64,000 nucleotides of DNA from Psilocybe azurescens (GCA_023853785.1 JAJIRX010000787.1:104630-168629); one strand, 5' to 3'; positions 12,101 to 24,736 are shown, counted from the stretch's first letter. Notes: generated by a model from the sequence alone, not told the origin. Translations and numbers: made by a program.

Positions 12101-12658
12101 TAAGAGCTGAAACTGTTGTTCGTCAATGCACACGCACTGTAAATTGCATATAACATAGATTGACACGATTTTTAAGCTCCTTGATGTCCTCTTCGACTTT
12201 TTTTCGATTTGTCCAAGATTTAAATGCTATTTTAGCATTTTGAACAACCGTCCTTGATACTGTGGCAGGAACAATAGCGCAACATCTTGAATGTATCGTT
12301 TGTATCTCGCTATAAGGCCTATGAGAAGTATTCACAGTAGTATTGATTGCAAACTTGCATACCCTCTCAAAGAGAAAATTGCGGTCCTCATTGGCGGCAA
12401 ATCCTCCAAAATGTCGAGATGTTCATCGCAGAATTCCTTCAATTGCTGCAAAGTGGAAACTAACTCTGAAGCAAGTTGTCTGGCGTTTTCCGTGTTCCGG
12501 GCAATCTATAATGATGGTTTGATACCAGCGTACCAATATAGCATTGATTGTAAACAAACCTGTTGAAAAGATTCGCGCAGACTGAGCGCCAACTCGAGCA
12601 TACCAGATAGCGTTGTGGCCAGTGAAATAGTGGACACGGTGATTGATAATGGATCCAT
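9135..12658 (-). CDS. TPR-repeat protein with Fungal_N-like N-terminal domain
   Basis: A large soluble protein of more than 1,000 residues. The start at 12658 opens with MDPLSITVSTISLATTLSG, the signature of the Fungal_N-type domain found at the N-terminus of many fungal NLR-like and TPR proteins. Introns follow RESFQQ (acceptor at about 12507), SLRG (about 12340-12390) and the CYMQFT exon. The exon starting TFASARIEASTQ leads into MLTLGRLQTMELE. The rest is a long array of degenerate tetratricopeptide repeats (examples: ALHQLSYSLHHHKRFVEAID, NEALSVSEDIIVFAR, YEGALELLSDARTFFEEF). No nucleotide-binding motif is visible, so this is not a complete NLR. The frame breaks three times: one base too many at a T5 run (11153-11157), one too many near 10905, and one missing at an A5 run (9465-9469). 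Its function is unknown; TPR arrays bind protein partners. Confidence 0.8.
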
Positions 12659-13349
12659 CTTGGCTTCGCCTTCAGGGTGCGGGTTGCAGATTGGTCGCGG
12701 GAATGTGTGTATATATGCATCCCACCGGCAACTTGTATGTACTTTTAGTAACTGCAAAGAACAGTCAATCCAGTCATTCTACAAGCTGCTAAGAAATTTC
12801 CGGGAGCGAGGTAACTCTTAATTTATCTGGGATTGGTATAGGTTAGTTGGACACCGCCCTTTCATGTTGTAAGAAAGACATACTGTCATGAGAACCGGGT
12901 GACCTTCTTGTCCCATTGACTTGACTACCACGTCGTGTCGTTGTCAATAAAACAACGTTTGAAGAAGTGAAGTTTCATTGAGGTTCGGGTCCCAGAACAA
13001 TATAAACGTGAATCGTACTCAACATAAAAATTCACTTATATCGTGGTCTGTCTAGGAGAGACTAAGAACAATATGATTTGAAGTCAAGAGCCTCCGGTTG
13101 TTTGATGGCCAGATTTCCATCCATTTCTGGCAAGTTCCCTTACTTTCCCGAAACCTCCACAAATGGCACGCCGTTCACTCAACTATATTATCAAGTTGTG
13201 TTTTCCGGATAACATTACTTAAGACGCGATTGGATATAGTATCACGGTTTCACCCTGAACGCGGCAGAGTCACTGGTCAGACCACGACAACCGACTTCAA
13301 GAGACATATTGGATAGCCGACAAACACCACCTATATCATCTTCGAGAGC
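12659..13349. promoter_or_regulatory. Divergent promoter region, TPR gene and Hikeshi gene
   Basis: About 690 bp separate the two start codons. It must hold the promoters of both genes. ORFs here are short and featureless. No specific binding site was identified. Confidence 0.45.
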
Positions 13350-14076
13350 ATGTTTGGCTGTTGCGTCGCTGGTCGTCTTCTCCAGACAAACATCATCCAG
13401 GTGGACGAGACGCATGCTTACTTCGAACTGCCGAATGCAAGCACTATCAATCACGTTTGCGTATTCTTGTTAGGCTCAGGTATGGTGTCTTTTATGTTCT
13501 TAATATATGGCAGTCATATATTTATATATCTCGCTGCAGTGCCTTTCCCTGAAGGTTTCGGGGCTGCAGTTCATTTCTTCTGGCCGGGAAAGGGGTTTCA
13601 ACTGTTAGGAATGTAAGTGTACATTTTCGTGTCTTGAATCTTGGTATCTCTGACCAGTATCTAGGCTCTCAAATGAAAAACCATCGGCCATATTCCGTCT
13701 CAAAGGGACATATTCTGGGCCAACCTCGTCAGCCGCACAGAACAAATTCTCCTCCTACTCCTCTGTAGGACCAGACATCCAACAAGATGTCACTGCAATC
13801 CTCGGATTATCGATCGAGCCCATCTCTGCCATCCAACAACAGCTGGAGCTACTCCCATCGGCCGTATCTTCGTCTAGCCCTGGTCTCGCAAGAGAACCTA
13901 TCTTTCTAGCGGAACGCATAGTCAAGCATCTCTTCAACTACGTTTCTGGCTTTATCACTGGCGGGCCTCTGAGCCCTGATGTAGCCATTCCGATGAGCGT
14001 AATACAACGCTGGTACGAGATGTTCATTAGCAAAGTACGCGCAGGTGGCGTGGGCTTCCTAGAAAGAGGGGACTGA
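13350..14076 (+). CDS. Hikeshi/OPI10 family protein
   Basis: Three exons, 13350-13479, 13540-13612 and 13665-14076, join without a frame break. The protein opens MFGCCVAGRLLQTN and contains the family signature VPFPEGFGAAVHFFWPG and the GMLSNEKPSAIFRL block. It ends with a conserved WYEMF...GVGFLERGD tail, the typical C-terminus. In animals Hikeshi carries HSP70 into the nucleus under heat stress; the yeast relative OPI10 is linked to inositol regulation. The role in this fungus is inferred from family only. The length of about 200 residues is normal. Confidence 0.95.
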
Positions 14077-14289
14077 AATAGGGAAGGGAGAAACCGTAAT
14101 CTATGCAAACCATTCTTATCACGACTTTCATCACGTTTCGGCTCGGGTTTTCATTCTGTCAGCAGGATTTCCTCACCCTGGACTTACTGGTTCACCGCTA
14201 TACTACATCAAGCAGCTATATTATTTGCTTGCTCAGTTGTCATTGTCAGAACTAATCGTATGTATCTTAGAAAATGTATGCTAGGCTTC
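14077..14289. other. Short convergent spacer
   Basis: 3' flank of the Hikeshi gene running into the decayed P450 tail. Nothing recognisable. Confidence 0.4.
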
Positions 14290-14945
14290 AACTTTCCCAG
14301 TGTGCCAAAAGCACTGTCACTCAGCTTCAATGCAGGCTTTGACCTTATCGTTTCGAGGTACCATCTGGCATTCAAAGCTGACTGGTATAGTTGTTGACAT
14401 CTATATATTTCGAGCGACAGTATGAGCTCTGACCGACGAAAATACACACCTGGAAGCACTTTCTATCCATCCTCATCAACTGCCGGTTGAATTTGAAATG
14501 CCCAAAGAATTCTCGAGACATTGATGAACAGCGAATTGAGAGCCAGGGGTATTCCTGAACAAGCTTGTCTACCAAATCCAGATGGAAAGTCAAATTGCTT
14601 CAACCGAGGGTTGATGGTGTCTAAAAAACGTTCCGGTCGGAAGATCTCAGGGTCAGGAAAAATATCTATGGGAAATGGGGTGGATATGCGCGTTAATTCC
14701 CAAAAGAAAAGAAACCTGACCAGGATCCTTCCTGATTCCACTTTTACAGATTGATTCTCAGCATCAGAAGTCATACAACAAAGGCGAGAAACCACACTGC
14801 AAGTTCCCGAAAACAGTCAATCCTTTATGGATGAACCTCGATAATTCAAAGATGATTGTTGTAGTAATATCGACATCATCTTTTTCGAAATCTTACATTC
14901 CGTTATAAACATCGTCGACAGTCGTAGCATGAGGCACGGCATTTA
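14290..14945 (-). pseudogene. Truncated P450 copy (C-terminal exons only)
   Basis: A partial, decayed duplicate of the P450 gene immediately upstream. It keeps the PERF segment (IFPDPEIFRPERFLDTINPR), a damaged haem loop (FGRQACSG where the parent has FGRRACPG), the following LALNSLFINVSRILWAF helix, and the final exon (DVNNYTS...VSFECQMVPRN...CIEAE). In that final exon a TGA replaces the Trp codon of the parent, and bases are missing after NNYTS. At the 5' side similarity persists to the DDVYNGM coding segment at about 14925 and then stops, so the N-terminal two thirds are absent. It cannot encode a working P450. Confidence 0.82.
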
Positions 14946-15116
14946 GGATTTGAATACAGGGCTTGGCAGGCGATACTTGCCCATTAACATTCCCCAAGCT
15001 TGAAGTGTTAATTCATTGACTAGGCCGCCTACACTTCAAAGACCTACCCGAGGAGTACTGACTGCATAGTATATTGGAAAAACAAAATTCTTTCCCTCTG
15101 GGGTAATTAAACAGTC

Positions 15117-17561
15117 TCAAGTTTGCCACTGGTCCAAATGTACCTTCGCCGCCTCCCATTCTGCTTCGATATGGGCCCTGATCTTTCCGTTCCGAGGAAT
15201 TAGCTGACATTCAAAACTAACAGGCCGAGAGTTGAATCCGTTCGTATAATTATTCACATCTGTAAAAGTTCAGCCGAACTCAGCATGCTATACTGCATGA
15301 TCCAAAGAATAGTGTAATACCTGGAAGAACCTGTCGCCCGTACTCATCAGTGGCAGGTCGAATATCAAATGCCCACAGAATTCTCGATATGTTGATGAAC
15401 AGAGAATTGAGCGCGAGATGTATCCCTGGACACGCGCGTCGCCCGAAACCAAACGGAAGATCGAAATTGATCAAGCGCGGATTAGTGGTCTCCAAAAAGC
15501 GCTCAGGTCGGAAAGTTTCAGGGTCCGGAAACATTTCTATGCGACAGTGTAAAAAATCAGAGCCTTCGCCATACAAAAAGTTCTCCATACCAGGATCCTT
15601 CATAATACCACTGATAACGAATCAAACATTAACCGCAAGCCGACGGAAATATTGGATAAGAGACGCACTACATGTTGGCGTAGACGGTGGAGCCCTTTGG
15701 GATGAACCTTGTAAAATGAGAGTAAAGATTAACAAATTTTCCATCTGGTACTTTCTCAGATGTCGTACATTCCGTTATAAACATCGTCAGCAGTCACAGC
15801 ATGGGGACTTCCACCAAGAACAGCAACAGGGCGCCATCTAAATCAAGGAAGGGAACTGTTTAAAAGTAACATAATCGCAAAATATATCCCAGACTTACCG
15901 AAGAGTCTCCTTAACAATTGCTTGTATATATGGCAAACTTTTCTTATCCTCGTAATCTGGCATGCGATCCTGAGAGATGATCATGTCCAATTCTTCACGA
16001 GCTTTTTTCTGCACTTCAGGCCAATGCAGCATTGCCACTGATTTGCCAGATAATTTTGAACATGACTTGTACCAAGAATGTTCATAGCTAACACTTACGG
16101 ATGAAAGACGTGGTACTAGCGGATGTCTTGTTTAGTTTGTCGTGAGTTGACTTTGTGAGAGACAAGAGGATGCGAAAACCTACTGTTTCAATACCAGCTC
16201 CGAAGGGGCTCGAAACCGCATACGCAAGTTCAATCTCTTCCATACCCAGCTGTTTAATACTTGTTAAAGACTGAGCGGCCAGACAATCTGGGATAGTGCC
16301 ATTTGCCATCCTCGTTTTGACGTCATTGAGGAGGTGTGTGAGGAAGTGAATATCGTCTTTCTTGCGCATTTCAGGTTCTCGACGGAACCATTGAAGTGAC
16401 CGCTTCCTGAAATGAGTCTTTGGCTTCAATGGATTTCATACTACCACTAACTGGGAGCTTCAAAAGCCAAGGCCAAGATTCTACGAGATACTTGCCAGGA
16501 ATACTATATCAGAGTGCATGTTAGTGTTTGTACATGTCTGACAAAATTCGAACGCACTTAACACTTGAGAAGAATTAGAAACAATCAGTACAATGAGAAA
16601 AAATCGAATAATTACCTAATAAGATCTAGGCGACAGGGGACAATTAGTCAAACCAGAGAAAAACAAATGCAACTTACAGTCCATTGCCTCCATGTTCGCT
16701 TTAACGACCCATTCGTCGACGCTATTGATTCGCTTTCCATAGGTGACTGAGACGGCAAGACTGGCTGCGAATCTTCAAAGGCAGCTGGAGCTATGGTGCA
16801 CAATTAGCTCTAAGATGGTATTTACCTTTGTATATGTCTTTCATATCCTTTCGGTTCATCAAGAATCTGTTTCAAGAGGACCTTGGACTCGAGGGATTGA
16901 ATGTCGTTATACGATTCCGTTTGTCTGGAGTGAAAACCGGAATGGAGAATCTGACAATCAAAAGTATGAAAAAGTGCTGCAGAAAGGCTCTATGAGATAA
17001 TTACCTTTCTCCATCTTCTCCAGGCATCGTTATTTGGGAGCATCAATCCACGTCTATTGTCTGAAAGAATTTCGCCGCTAAAGAACGTGAATTCATCACT
17101 ACTATGAAAGATGCTCAGTGACCATTGAATGCCTACGCGACGACGAATCTTGGCCGACTGGAGTAAATATCAGAGCGTTTCTCAAGGAGATCCCAAGCCG
17201 GTTGCGCAGTGCCGAGTACTATTATTAGGTTAAGAAACGTTCAACTTTGCCGCCAAATATACGAATAGGAACACACACCAATGACAGGTGTGGATCCCAG
17301 AAATATAGATGTCACAGGGCCTAAAAGCCTGATTTAAAGTAAATCCAAGTAATCCAAGTTACCAGACTCACCGTATTCCTTGTTCCACTCTGCGAATTTC
17401 TTCCAGGGCTTTATGGCGGGAAGTTGATATTTATTCCCTATCAATGGAAGACCCAATGGACCTGGAGGCATTAATTCACGAAGGCGATACCATTTCATAA
17501 TACGATATAACGCATATGCGGCTAAAAAGGCTGGTATTGGGGTGTTCAGAATCGTAATCAT
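15117..17561 (-). CDS. Cytochrome P450 monooxygenase
   Basis: A microsomal haem-thiolate monooxygenase with many short introns. It starts at 17561 with a hydrophobic anchor and the proline hinge (ELMPPGPLGLPLIGN). Recognised pieces in order are EWNKEYG, joined by an intron to GPVTSIFLGSTPVI; LGTAQPAWDLLEKRSDIYSSRP; GEILSDNRRGLMLPNND; the I-helix GAGIETV; the K-helix ExxR as ETLR following LPYIQAIV; FPDPETFRPERFL; and the haem-cysteine loop FGFGRRACPG. The last exon (DVNNYTNGFNSRPVSFECQ...) ends at TGA 15117-15119. I found no frame break. The closest named relatives I recall are the O-methylsterigmatocystin-oxidoreductase-like P450s that are expanded in mushrooms; the substrate is unknown. It is divergent from the biotin ligase gene (447 bp apart) and followed by a truncated copy of itself. 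Confidence 0.9.
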
Positions 17562-18008
17562 GGGCTGTGGATGGTGGTGGTACAGGAGTTGCAGAGAATG
17601 GCCATTTGCATCCTTTTATTTGCAGATGAGAGACATCTACACATGGATCCAATAGCAACCTGTGAGTAAAGTGGCTTATCGGTTATATGAATAATGGATG
17701 TTTGGAGGCTTCTGGGTAATATACGGATATAAGGTATACCCGTTCAACTTCTCTAACCGTTCAATGATCATTTGGGTGAAGGACGCGAAAGATTCGATAT
17801 TTGCGAGCTCAGTGTAACGACCATAGATATGAATTTATGAGCACCACTCAAGATGGTGGTTGATTGAACCGTTGTTGAAATAAAAACTCAAAACCTCGAG
17901 TTCTGAAGAATGACATGGTGGTGTGGTTAAAAGGTGTGATCACATGCACATCCCAGTTGATTGCCATCGGCTGCCGGGCCGAGTATATCAGCGCCCTTGG
18001 TCTTCACG

Positions 18009-20160
18009 ATGAACGTCCTCGTCTACTCTGGCCCAGAAATCATCCAGACATCTCTCAACCACATCCTCGCGGGCCTGAGGAGCACACTCGTACCTCATTA
18101 CACCGTACAATCCATTACACAACAGACTCTGACCACCCAGCCATGGCAAAAGTCGTGCGCATTGCTTGTCTTGCCTCGGACTCGCCACCGTTTCCTATCG
18201 GTCGCATCTAAGCACATCAAAGAATTCGTCGAGGCTGGGGAGCGTATCTCATGCTGGGTACAGGGGCCTCTGCCGCGTCTCGCTCTGGAGGACCTGCTTT
18301 TGGATCCACGAGCATTAGTTTTGGATCTGAAGCAGCAGAGACACCACTCAGGTTCTACGACAATTTCAATAACTGTTATATCACCTGCGAAGAGGCCGTG
18401 AATGAATCCGAAACTAAAGCAAGGTCTATCGCACTGCGAACACCGGAAGGGATCGAGCTCAATGGTGTATATGACAACGAATCTGCACAATTCAATGGGT
18501 TCGAGGGGCTGAAAGGTGTCTCTGTCTTAGCAAAATACGTCATCGAGGACAGAACAGCCGGATTAGCTATGGAAGTCAACAAAGGACGGATAGCGCTTTG
18601 GGGCCCTGGAATCGAATATCCTCTCAATGAAGAACCCGCTTCGTCTACCATCGCCAACTCGACCAAGTTTTCGCCGGATGAAATCGTGAAGTTCGATGCA
18701 ACCAGGAAAGCCCTGATCACCACTACTTTAACACAGCTGGGTCTACAAGTACCTCAAGAAACAGAGAAAAAGGCCAACATCTCCCGACCACTTCCTCAAT
18801 TCTTGACATCGACCCCAGCTAAACCCACCATTATTTCTCAAATAACCGACGCGATCGCCGCTCCTCAGGCAGGATCTCAGCTATCATCCCTGAAAGATTC
18901 CAACGACGAATTCTACTTTCACTCTCTTCAAGAGAGCTCCGATCTCATAAATTCGGCCAGAGATAATTCCAAAACTCCTAGCGATCCTTCAACTTGGCAG
19001 CCCAAGCATATCATCGTTTGCAAAGATGGCGCTCTGCCCAGCTCTGAACTGACGCCCTTATTCGATCTGGATTTTTTCTACAAATCCTTATCCTCCGCCC
19101 GCAACAAAGAGGGGCTTTCGAATTCATCTGATCCTTGGGGCATGGGAGAAGCCCTCCTCTACGGCGAAGCTGTCACTAGTACTCAGACCATGCTTGACAA
19201 GTGAGAAGACCACCCCTCTTCGTCATATATCTCCCCAACTAAAGCTCTCTATCCCAAGAAATCCTCACCTCCTGTCACACCTACCCACCCCACTCCTCTC
19301 TATAGCCTCCTACCAACTCGCAGGCCGTGGGCGAGGCAGCAACGTCTGGCTCTCTCCATCGGGTTGTTTACAATTCTCCCTCCTTCTCCGCGTAGCCCTC
19401 GCCGATTTCCCGGGAAGCAAGCTCGTATTCCTCCAGTATCTTTTCGCATTAGCAGTTGTGGAAGCTTGTCGAGATGAAACCGTACTAGGCCCCAAGGCAG
19501 GCGACAAAATCAAACTGAAGTGGCCTAACGACATCTACGCATCCGTTGGTCTGGGCCGCGATGATTACAGGAAAATCGGAGGTGTATTAGTGAACACAAG
19601 TTTTTCTGGAGGCAAGGTGGATATTGTGATAGGTATGTCTAATTCCTTTTCAATCTATTAACGAGATAACTGAAAATGCATACACGCTTACCAGGATGCG
19701 GATTGAACGTACTCAACCTTCCTCCGATCACATCGTTATCTCAACTTCATCCGTCTGCCCGAGCCTCGTTAAGTATGGAACGCACAGCGGCCATGATAAT
19801 GTCAAAATTCGAATCCATGTGGACCACTTTCGTCAAAGAGCGCGGCTCCTTCCAGGCATTCAACGATCTGTACCTAGCGCGCTGGCTACACTCGTCCGTA
19901 CATGTTTAACCTCCCACGGCCCTATAAGCACTCATTTTTCTTCACGCAGAGACCAACTCGTCACATTGACCACCACGACTCCGCATACCGCTGTTCGTAT
20001 TGTGGGCATCACCCCAGACTATGGATTGTTGAGGACAGTCCCTGAGCGGTCTGGCATGCCAAGATACTCTTCCTCAGCCAGAGAAGACGACTATATCGAT
20101 TTGCAGCCAGACGGAAATAGCTTCGACCTAATGGCAAATCTGATCAAATCTAAGAGCTGA
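18009..20160 (+). CDS. BPL1: Biotin-protein ligase (holocarboxylase synthetase)
   Basis: This enzyme attaches biotin to carboxylases through biotinyl-AMP. Exons are 18009-19200, 19259-19632, 19695-19893 and 19950-20160. The N-terminal half is the BPL_N, glutamine-amidotransferase-like domain (MNVLVYSGPEIIQTSL, then GGAYLMLGTGASA and the ALWGPGIEYPL block). The C-terminal half is the BirA/LplA catalytic domain, with the biotin/ATP loop GRGRGSNVWLSPSGCL, KWPNDIY, KIGGVLVN and GCGLNVLN, followed by a small C-terminal beta domain. One frame break occurs early: a G4 run at 18237-18240 needs a fifth G to continue from EFVEAG into GAYLMLGTG. Everything after it is intact. Length and domain order match the eukaryotic BPL1 family. 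Confidence 0.95.
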
Positions 20161-20502
20161 GTTGTGACGATATTCTCGGTTTGCAGTCGATGGATAGCAA
20201 TATTAATATGTATACTGTACTTTATTTGAACCTCAAGAAGATAAGGATGAGCTTGATTTGTCATTTATTCAAGTCAAAAGTAAATAGAAGTACAAAAAAT
20301 AAAATACGCGTCTATAGATGAGCTAAATCCAAAATTGTGGCACTACAAACACAGTATGCCAACTGTCCCGGCAGCCACAAAAGATATAGACCGGGCGAGA
20401 AACATACTACGGAGATACAGTACAAGTACAAGAAGAAGAAATTACAAGCCGAGAGACTACAATTCGTGTACATAGGGGAAAAACATGGGGGATAAAAATT
20501 GT
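20161..20502. other. Convergent spacer
   Basis: AT-rich 3' flanks of the biotin ligase and Argonaute genes. No gene seen. Confidence 0.5.
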
Positions 20503-23500
20503 TCAAAGATAGAACATGGTATCCTTCAACCTGTTCCCAGAGACGCCCCCTGTCCAGGATTGCTGGGCTTCTCGCATGACGGCTTCCTCGTTGTCGCCGC
20601 TGGTTGTGGATCCCGCGCTGCTGGTGATGCCCTGGAGGAGCTTGTGCAAGTAGCACCTGCCACGTTCGCAGGCGAGATCAGCGTAATAAGCAGGCGAGAC
20701 CAGACTGACAGCCTTAGTGGCACGGGCGAACAAGTAGCTGACAGAGTTGGTCAGAACTTGGAGTTGGTCGGCCTGGAACCCGATGTCGTCATGGACGACA
20801 TAGTAGTGGGTTGGTCGAGTCGTTCCTTGCAAGCCACCATGAGCTGCTAACGTGCATGAGATATAATATTCATCAGGATATGTATGAATCATCGTTACCT
20901 TGCAAGAAGAAATCGAAATTGTAGACAGAGGTTACACCACGGTCTACGACAGTCCCGGCCTTCGGATTGCCATTATGGTCCGCGTTGGCATCTTCGGTGG
21001 GGTAGAAGCGAGTGTGGTGGCGTTTTCCCTAATCACAAGGGATATCAGAACTGACAAATCAAAAACATTGAAATTTCTTACGCAAATGACCACAGTTATC
21101 GCCGGACGATACGGGGCCTGCGCCGTGTTGAACTTTGTGCAAGCCAACCTGATGGCAGGAAGTTCCTCTTCGACCACAGTATTGAACTGTCCCTGATGGC
21201 AAGGAATATGTCATTATCAAACCGACATGTATTGCTTGAGCAAATAGCTCACCTCCGAGACACCGTCCCGATACACAAGAATGCGCGTGGGTAGTATCTT
21301 GTTTTTAGTCCTGAACAATGTGAGTCGCTCCCACATCATTTTGCCCAAGTTCGTAACCATCTAAGCAGATGTACATTAGAAGATGGCAAGGGTCTATCTT
21401 ATGAACAGCTTACCTCTTTCTTCGATTCTTGGATTTCCATGCTAGCGGGATACTGGGCAAACTCTGGCTCGCAACTGGCAACAACAGCAGCAATAGAAGG
21501 AGTTCCTTTGATGCTCCCAGGACCGGGATGAGTGACGTCGATGCCAACGAGCATAGTTGGCGCCTTCTTGAGCCAGGCCATGCTGCCTGGGTCCAGGGCA
21601 TGGCTAAGAAGATGGATTTAGTACCAATGCAAACATAAATAATAATGTCGCCTTACTTGACGCCGCCCAACTTCATGTTGAACTTCAAGGCAACATTTGC
21701 AAAATACTGAAGTTGCCCTGCATCGCACTCAATGTCATTGCAACACGTCAATAGAACGAGAAAAGCTAACCTCTCTCTTTACGGATCTTGGCCGAGTGCA
21801 CGCAAACCGTCGCTGTAGAAAGTAATCATCAGAGATCGAAGGACTTGATTTCAGATGCAACATATAAGCCGACTCACGGACGTCCAAAGTGCAATCACAC
21901 AGGTGTTTGATGCCGGAATAAATGTGTTTATCAGCGTTTGAAAGCAAAACCATCACCATGAAAGGCTTTCCAGGAAGAGACTTTAATGCCTGTCCGATGA
22001 CGTTGATAGCGGCCGCTCGAGTAGGATCTGTGACGTTCTTCCGCGGTACTTGTGCAATAACGATGGGGGCATCTTCTGATCAACGCTCATGCCACTAGTC
22101 TTGCACATGGTCATGAACCCTTTAATCGTACTGAGAAGTTCCGGATCATTAGCAGAGCCGAATTCGTCGCGAGGGTTTCCGTCCTGTATGATCAAGACAG
22201 CCCACTGCTCCAGTCTTGCGCCCTTGGCAAATTTGACGTTTCTCAGATTCCAGCTAGCGCGGTCGTCGACAGAGGGTGTCCCTTGACCATATTTGATGCC
22301 AGGAGGCGGGAGGATGCGACCCGGAACGACGGTCATCTCATTGCCGATGCTGATGCCGAACGCATTCAACTCAGGAGAAGCATTCGGCCTAAATCCAAGT
22401 TCAGAGAGACCAGGGCCAACAATGGCTCCTGCATTGACATTAGGAGGCTTAGCAGCGGTGGTGATCATAGCCGCTGTATGTTCGTCTGTTAGTTTGCCCC
22501 TGAAGGGTTGGTTCGGGAGGATCTCGCATATTTCGGCTGGCAGGAAATTTGCTCTCTGTCCACCGACGTCAACAAGTGGGAGATCGGGGTGCTTTAAATC
22601 GATTTTGTACTCTAGAAACGCAAGTTACTAAATTGCATCGACATCGACATGCCTGAAGGAGAAAACTCACTCAGTTTGAAGTATTCCGCCACTGTGACTT
22701 CACGTCCATATTCCTCCGCACGAAATTTATATTGTTGCGCCGTCATATTGGAAAGTTTCTTGACTGTCTTTTTGTATCCAAGATGTTTGGTTCTGACCCG
22801 GACGCCTTTAACGAATGCGGCTGGCCTTGCTCCGAAGCTAGAGTTACGGAATGACATCATAGCATCCGCCAAATTTCCAGGGGTATAGAAGGCGGTGGTA
22901 CAAACTAAACACATGTTAGATGCATAATGCAGTAATGCGGGTGGCATGACTAACCATTTACATTAACCATGAGTTGGTTATGAGCAGGGCGCACAGAGGA
23001 GTAGAAGCCCTTCCATGCTTCAAGACCTCCACCCAAGCTGAAGGGCTGGGCGGCAGTCGGGAAAAAGAACCGGTTTCGGCCCACCATAACACCTTTTCCG
23101 CCAGAACGATTTGGAAAGGCTGCGAGTATTACATTTAACGCTGATATGACTGGCATGATATCATAGTCGCGATATTGAGCTTGGCCTTGCAGATACCTAG
23201 ACATTGCTCAATGTTTGAACTGGTAGTCTGTCTATGAAGATGCTTACTTGACAAGGCTAGAGGTATCAATATTCTGGATGAACCCGATGGTGAGAGTATA
23301 CTCCTTTCCTCCGGCCTTGGGTCCTGGTTCATCTTCATCGTAGAATGGCACCGTTATGGTAAGGGGCTGAGGAAGTTGCTTGGAGGAAATTAACTTTGAA
23401 GAGTGATCGTGGGCAACCGATCCTCGTAGGCCTTTTGCTGCCCAGTCGGGTGTTTGTTCCGCCAACTGGAAAATGCGCCTCTTAACTCTTTTAATGGCCG

Positions 23501-23979
23501 TGCCCGCCACGGGAGAAATGGCCACATCGTATTCGTAAAGAGGACCTTTGGGAACTTTGACGGGGAAGAAATTAGCACGTAGCTTAATAGGTTTCCCTAC
23601 AGTGCCAAACCCAGGTCGCAGAGGAAGTTCCTTAGGTCTCAGGGACAGAGATTTGAAAGAGGCTACGAGAGCCTCCTGAGAGTTGTCAGTTAAGCGAGCA
23701 TCTATATTGGCAGGTCCAGCCTGAAAGACGCTGCAGCGAGTAAAATGAGCCACATTCCAGGAATACACGTTTCATGATTTACCCGCCCTGTTCTCGAGGA
23801 CCGCCGCCTCGACCACCGCCGCCGCCAAAGCCTCCTCTGGGTGGACCACCACGGCCCCTTACATCAGGGCTGCCACGACCACCAGGAGAACCACCGCGGC
23901 CTCTTACATCAGGGCTGCCACGACCACCAGGAGGACCACCGGGGCCACGACCACGGCCTCTGTCACCTCGATGAGCCAT
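20503..23979 (-). CDS. Argonaute (RNA-interference slicer)
   Basis: The small-RNA-guided effector of RNA silencing. About twelve exons: 23783-23979, 23248-23730, 22955-23196, 22671-22904, 21878-22611, 21771-21812, 21657-21717, 21414-21603, 21253-21360 and further short ones down to 20503. The N-terminus is Arg/Gly-rich (MAHRGDRGRGRG...), with a perfect-period 15-residue duplication. Then come the ArgoN domain (LRPGFGTVGKPIKLRANFF), the linker and PAZ (CTTAFYTPGNLADAMMSF), Mid and PIWI. The PIWI slicer residues are visible: the Asp in VGIDVTHPG, the Asp in YRDGVSEGQF, the His in the THYYVVHDD region, and a Glu in the QESKKE segment as candidate fourth ligand. One break occurs near 22075-22085, where one base is missing between GMSVD and DAPIVIAQVPRKN. 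It is divergent from the four-TM gene (757 bp apart). Confidence 0.95.
23853..23942. repeat. 45-bp tandem duplication in the Argonaute N-terminus
   Basis: Two adjacent 45-bp units (23853-23897 and 23898-23942) differ at only a few positions. They encode two copies of a 15-residue RGG-like unit (PGGRGSPDVRGRGG plus S or P) on the minus strand. This sits inside the GC-rich first exon and extends the Arg/Gly-rich tail. Confidence 0.85.
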
Positions 23980-24736
23980 GTCTTTAGAGTTGAATAAGGT
24001 TGCAATAAGACGTTCAATTCACGTCAAATCTGAATGCAGAAGATAAAGAATTTACGAAAGAGGACGACAACTATGTGCGCTCACGAGATCGAATGATAAT
24101 GTTACCTGGGGGAACAGGTTCAAAAAAATGAACGATGTGCACCGAGGGAACAAGTCAAACCGAGAACTGAGGTGACTCCCGCGTGTTCCCAATATTTATA
24201 TCATGTATGAACCAGAGCCAAATAATAGTAAATAATACGTGGCCCCGCTTCCCACGGATGCTGATTGGCAGTGGCAATTAGGTGGAAAAATAATATTAAT
24301 AACTGAGAAGAATGACTCCTCCAGACTCGGCTCCGGTTCAATCCTAGCCTGCAGCAACATACGTGTCAGCCTCAACGTTCTGTACATTGTGTGTTCGAGG
24401 ATTTGTCAGCCAACCGGGCCACGTTGTTGAAGCATACAGCCTTTTCCATACATTTGTTCGGCGATCAAGGGCGCTTATTGCGAAAGAGACTGGTGTGGGA
24501 AAGCAATCCCGTGCAGCAAGCCATGCGTATGATGCGCCCAGACCCATGCATAATAACTGCATAGCCCAGACCAAGTTCAGCGGCCCCAGGGTCAATATCA
24601 AAGCGCAGTCCTCGAAGATCCCTAGTCGTCATAGTGGTGATAGTCCGCAGTTCCACGTCAGATCAATACTTATACAGCGACCCTTTGCTGTGTGTTTCTC
24701 GTTTCCCCAGATTTCTCCTGTCATTGCCAGTGGAAA

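Noticed and set aside
23774..23974. Proline-rich plus-strand ORF
   Set aside because: Complement of the Arg/Gly-rich Argonaute N-terminus, not a separate gene.
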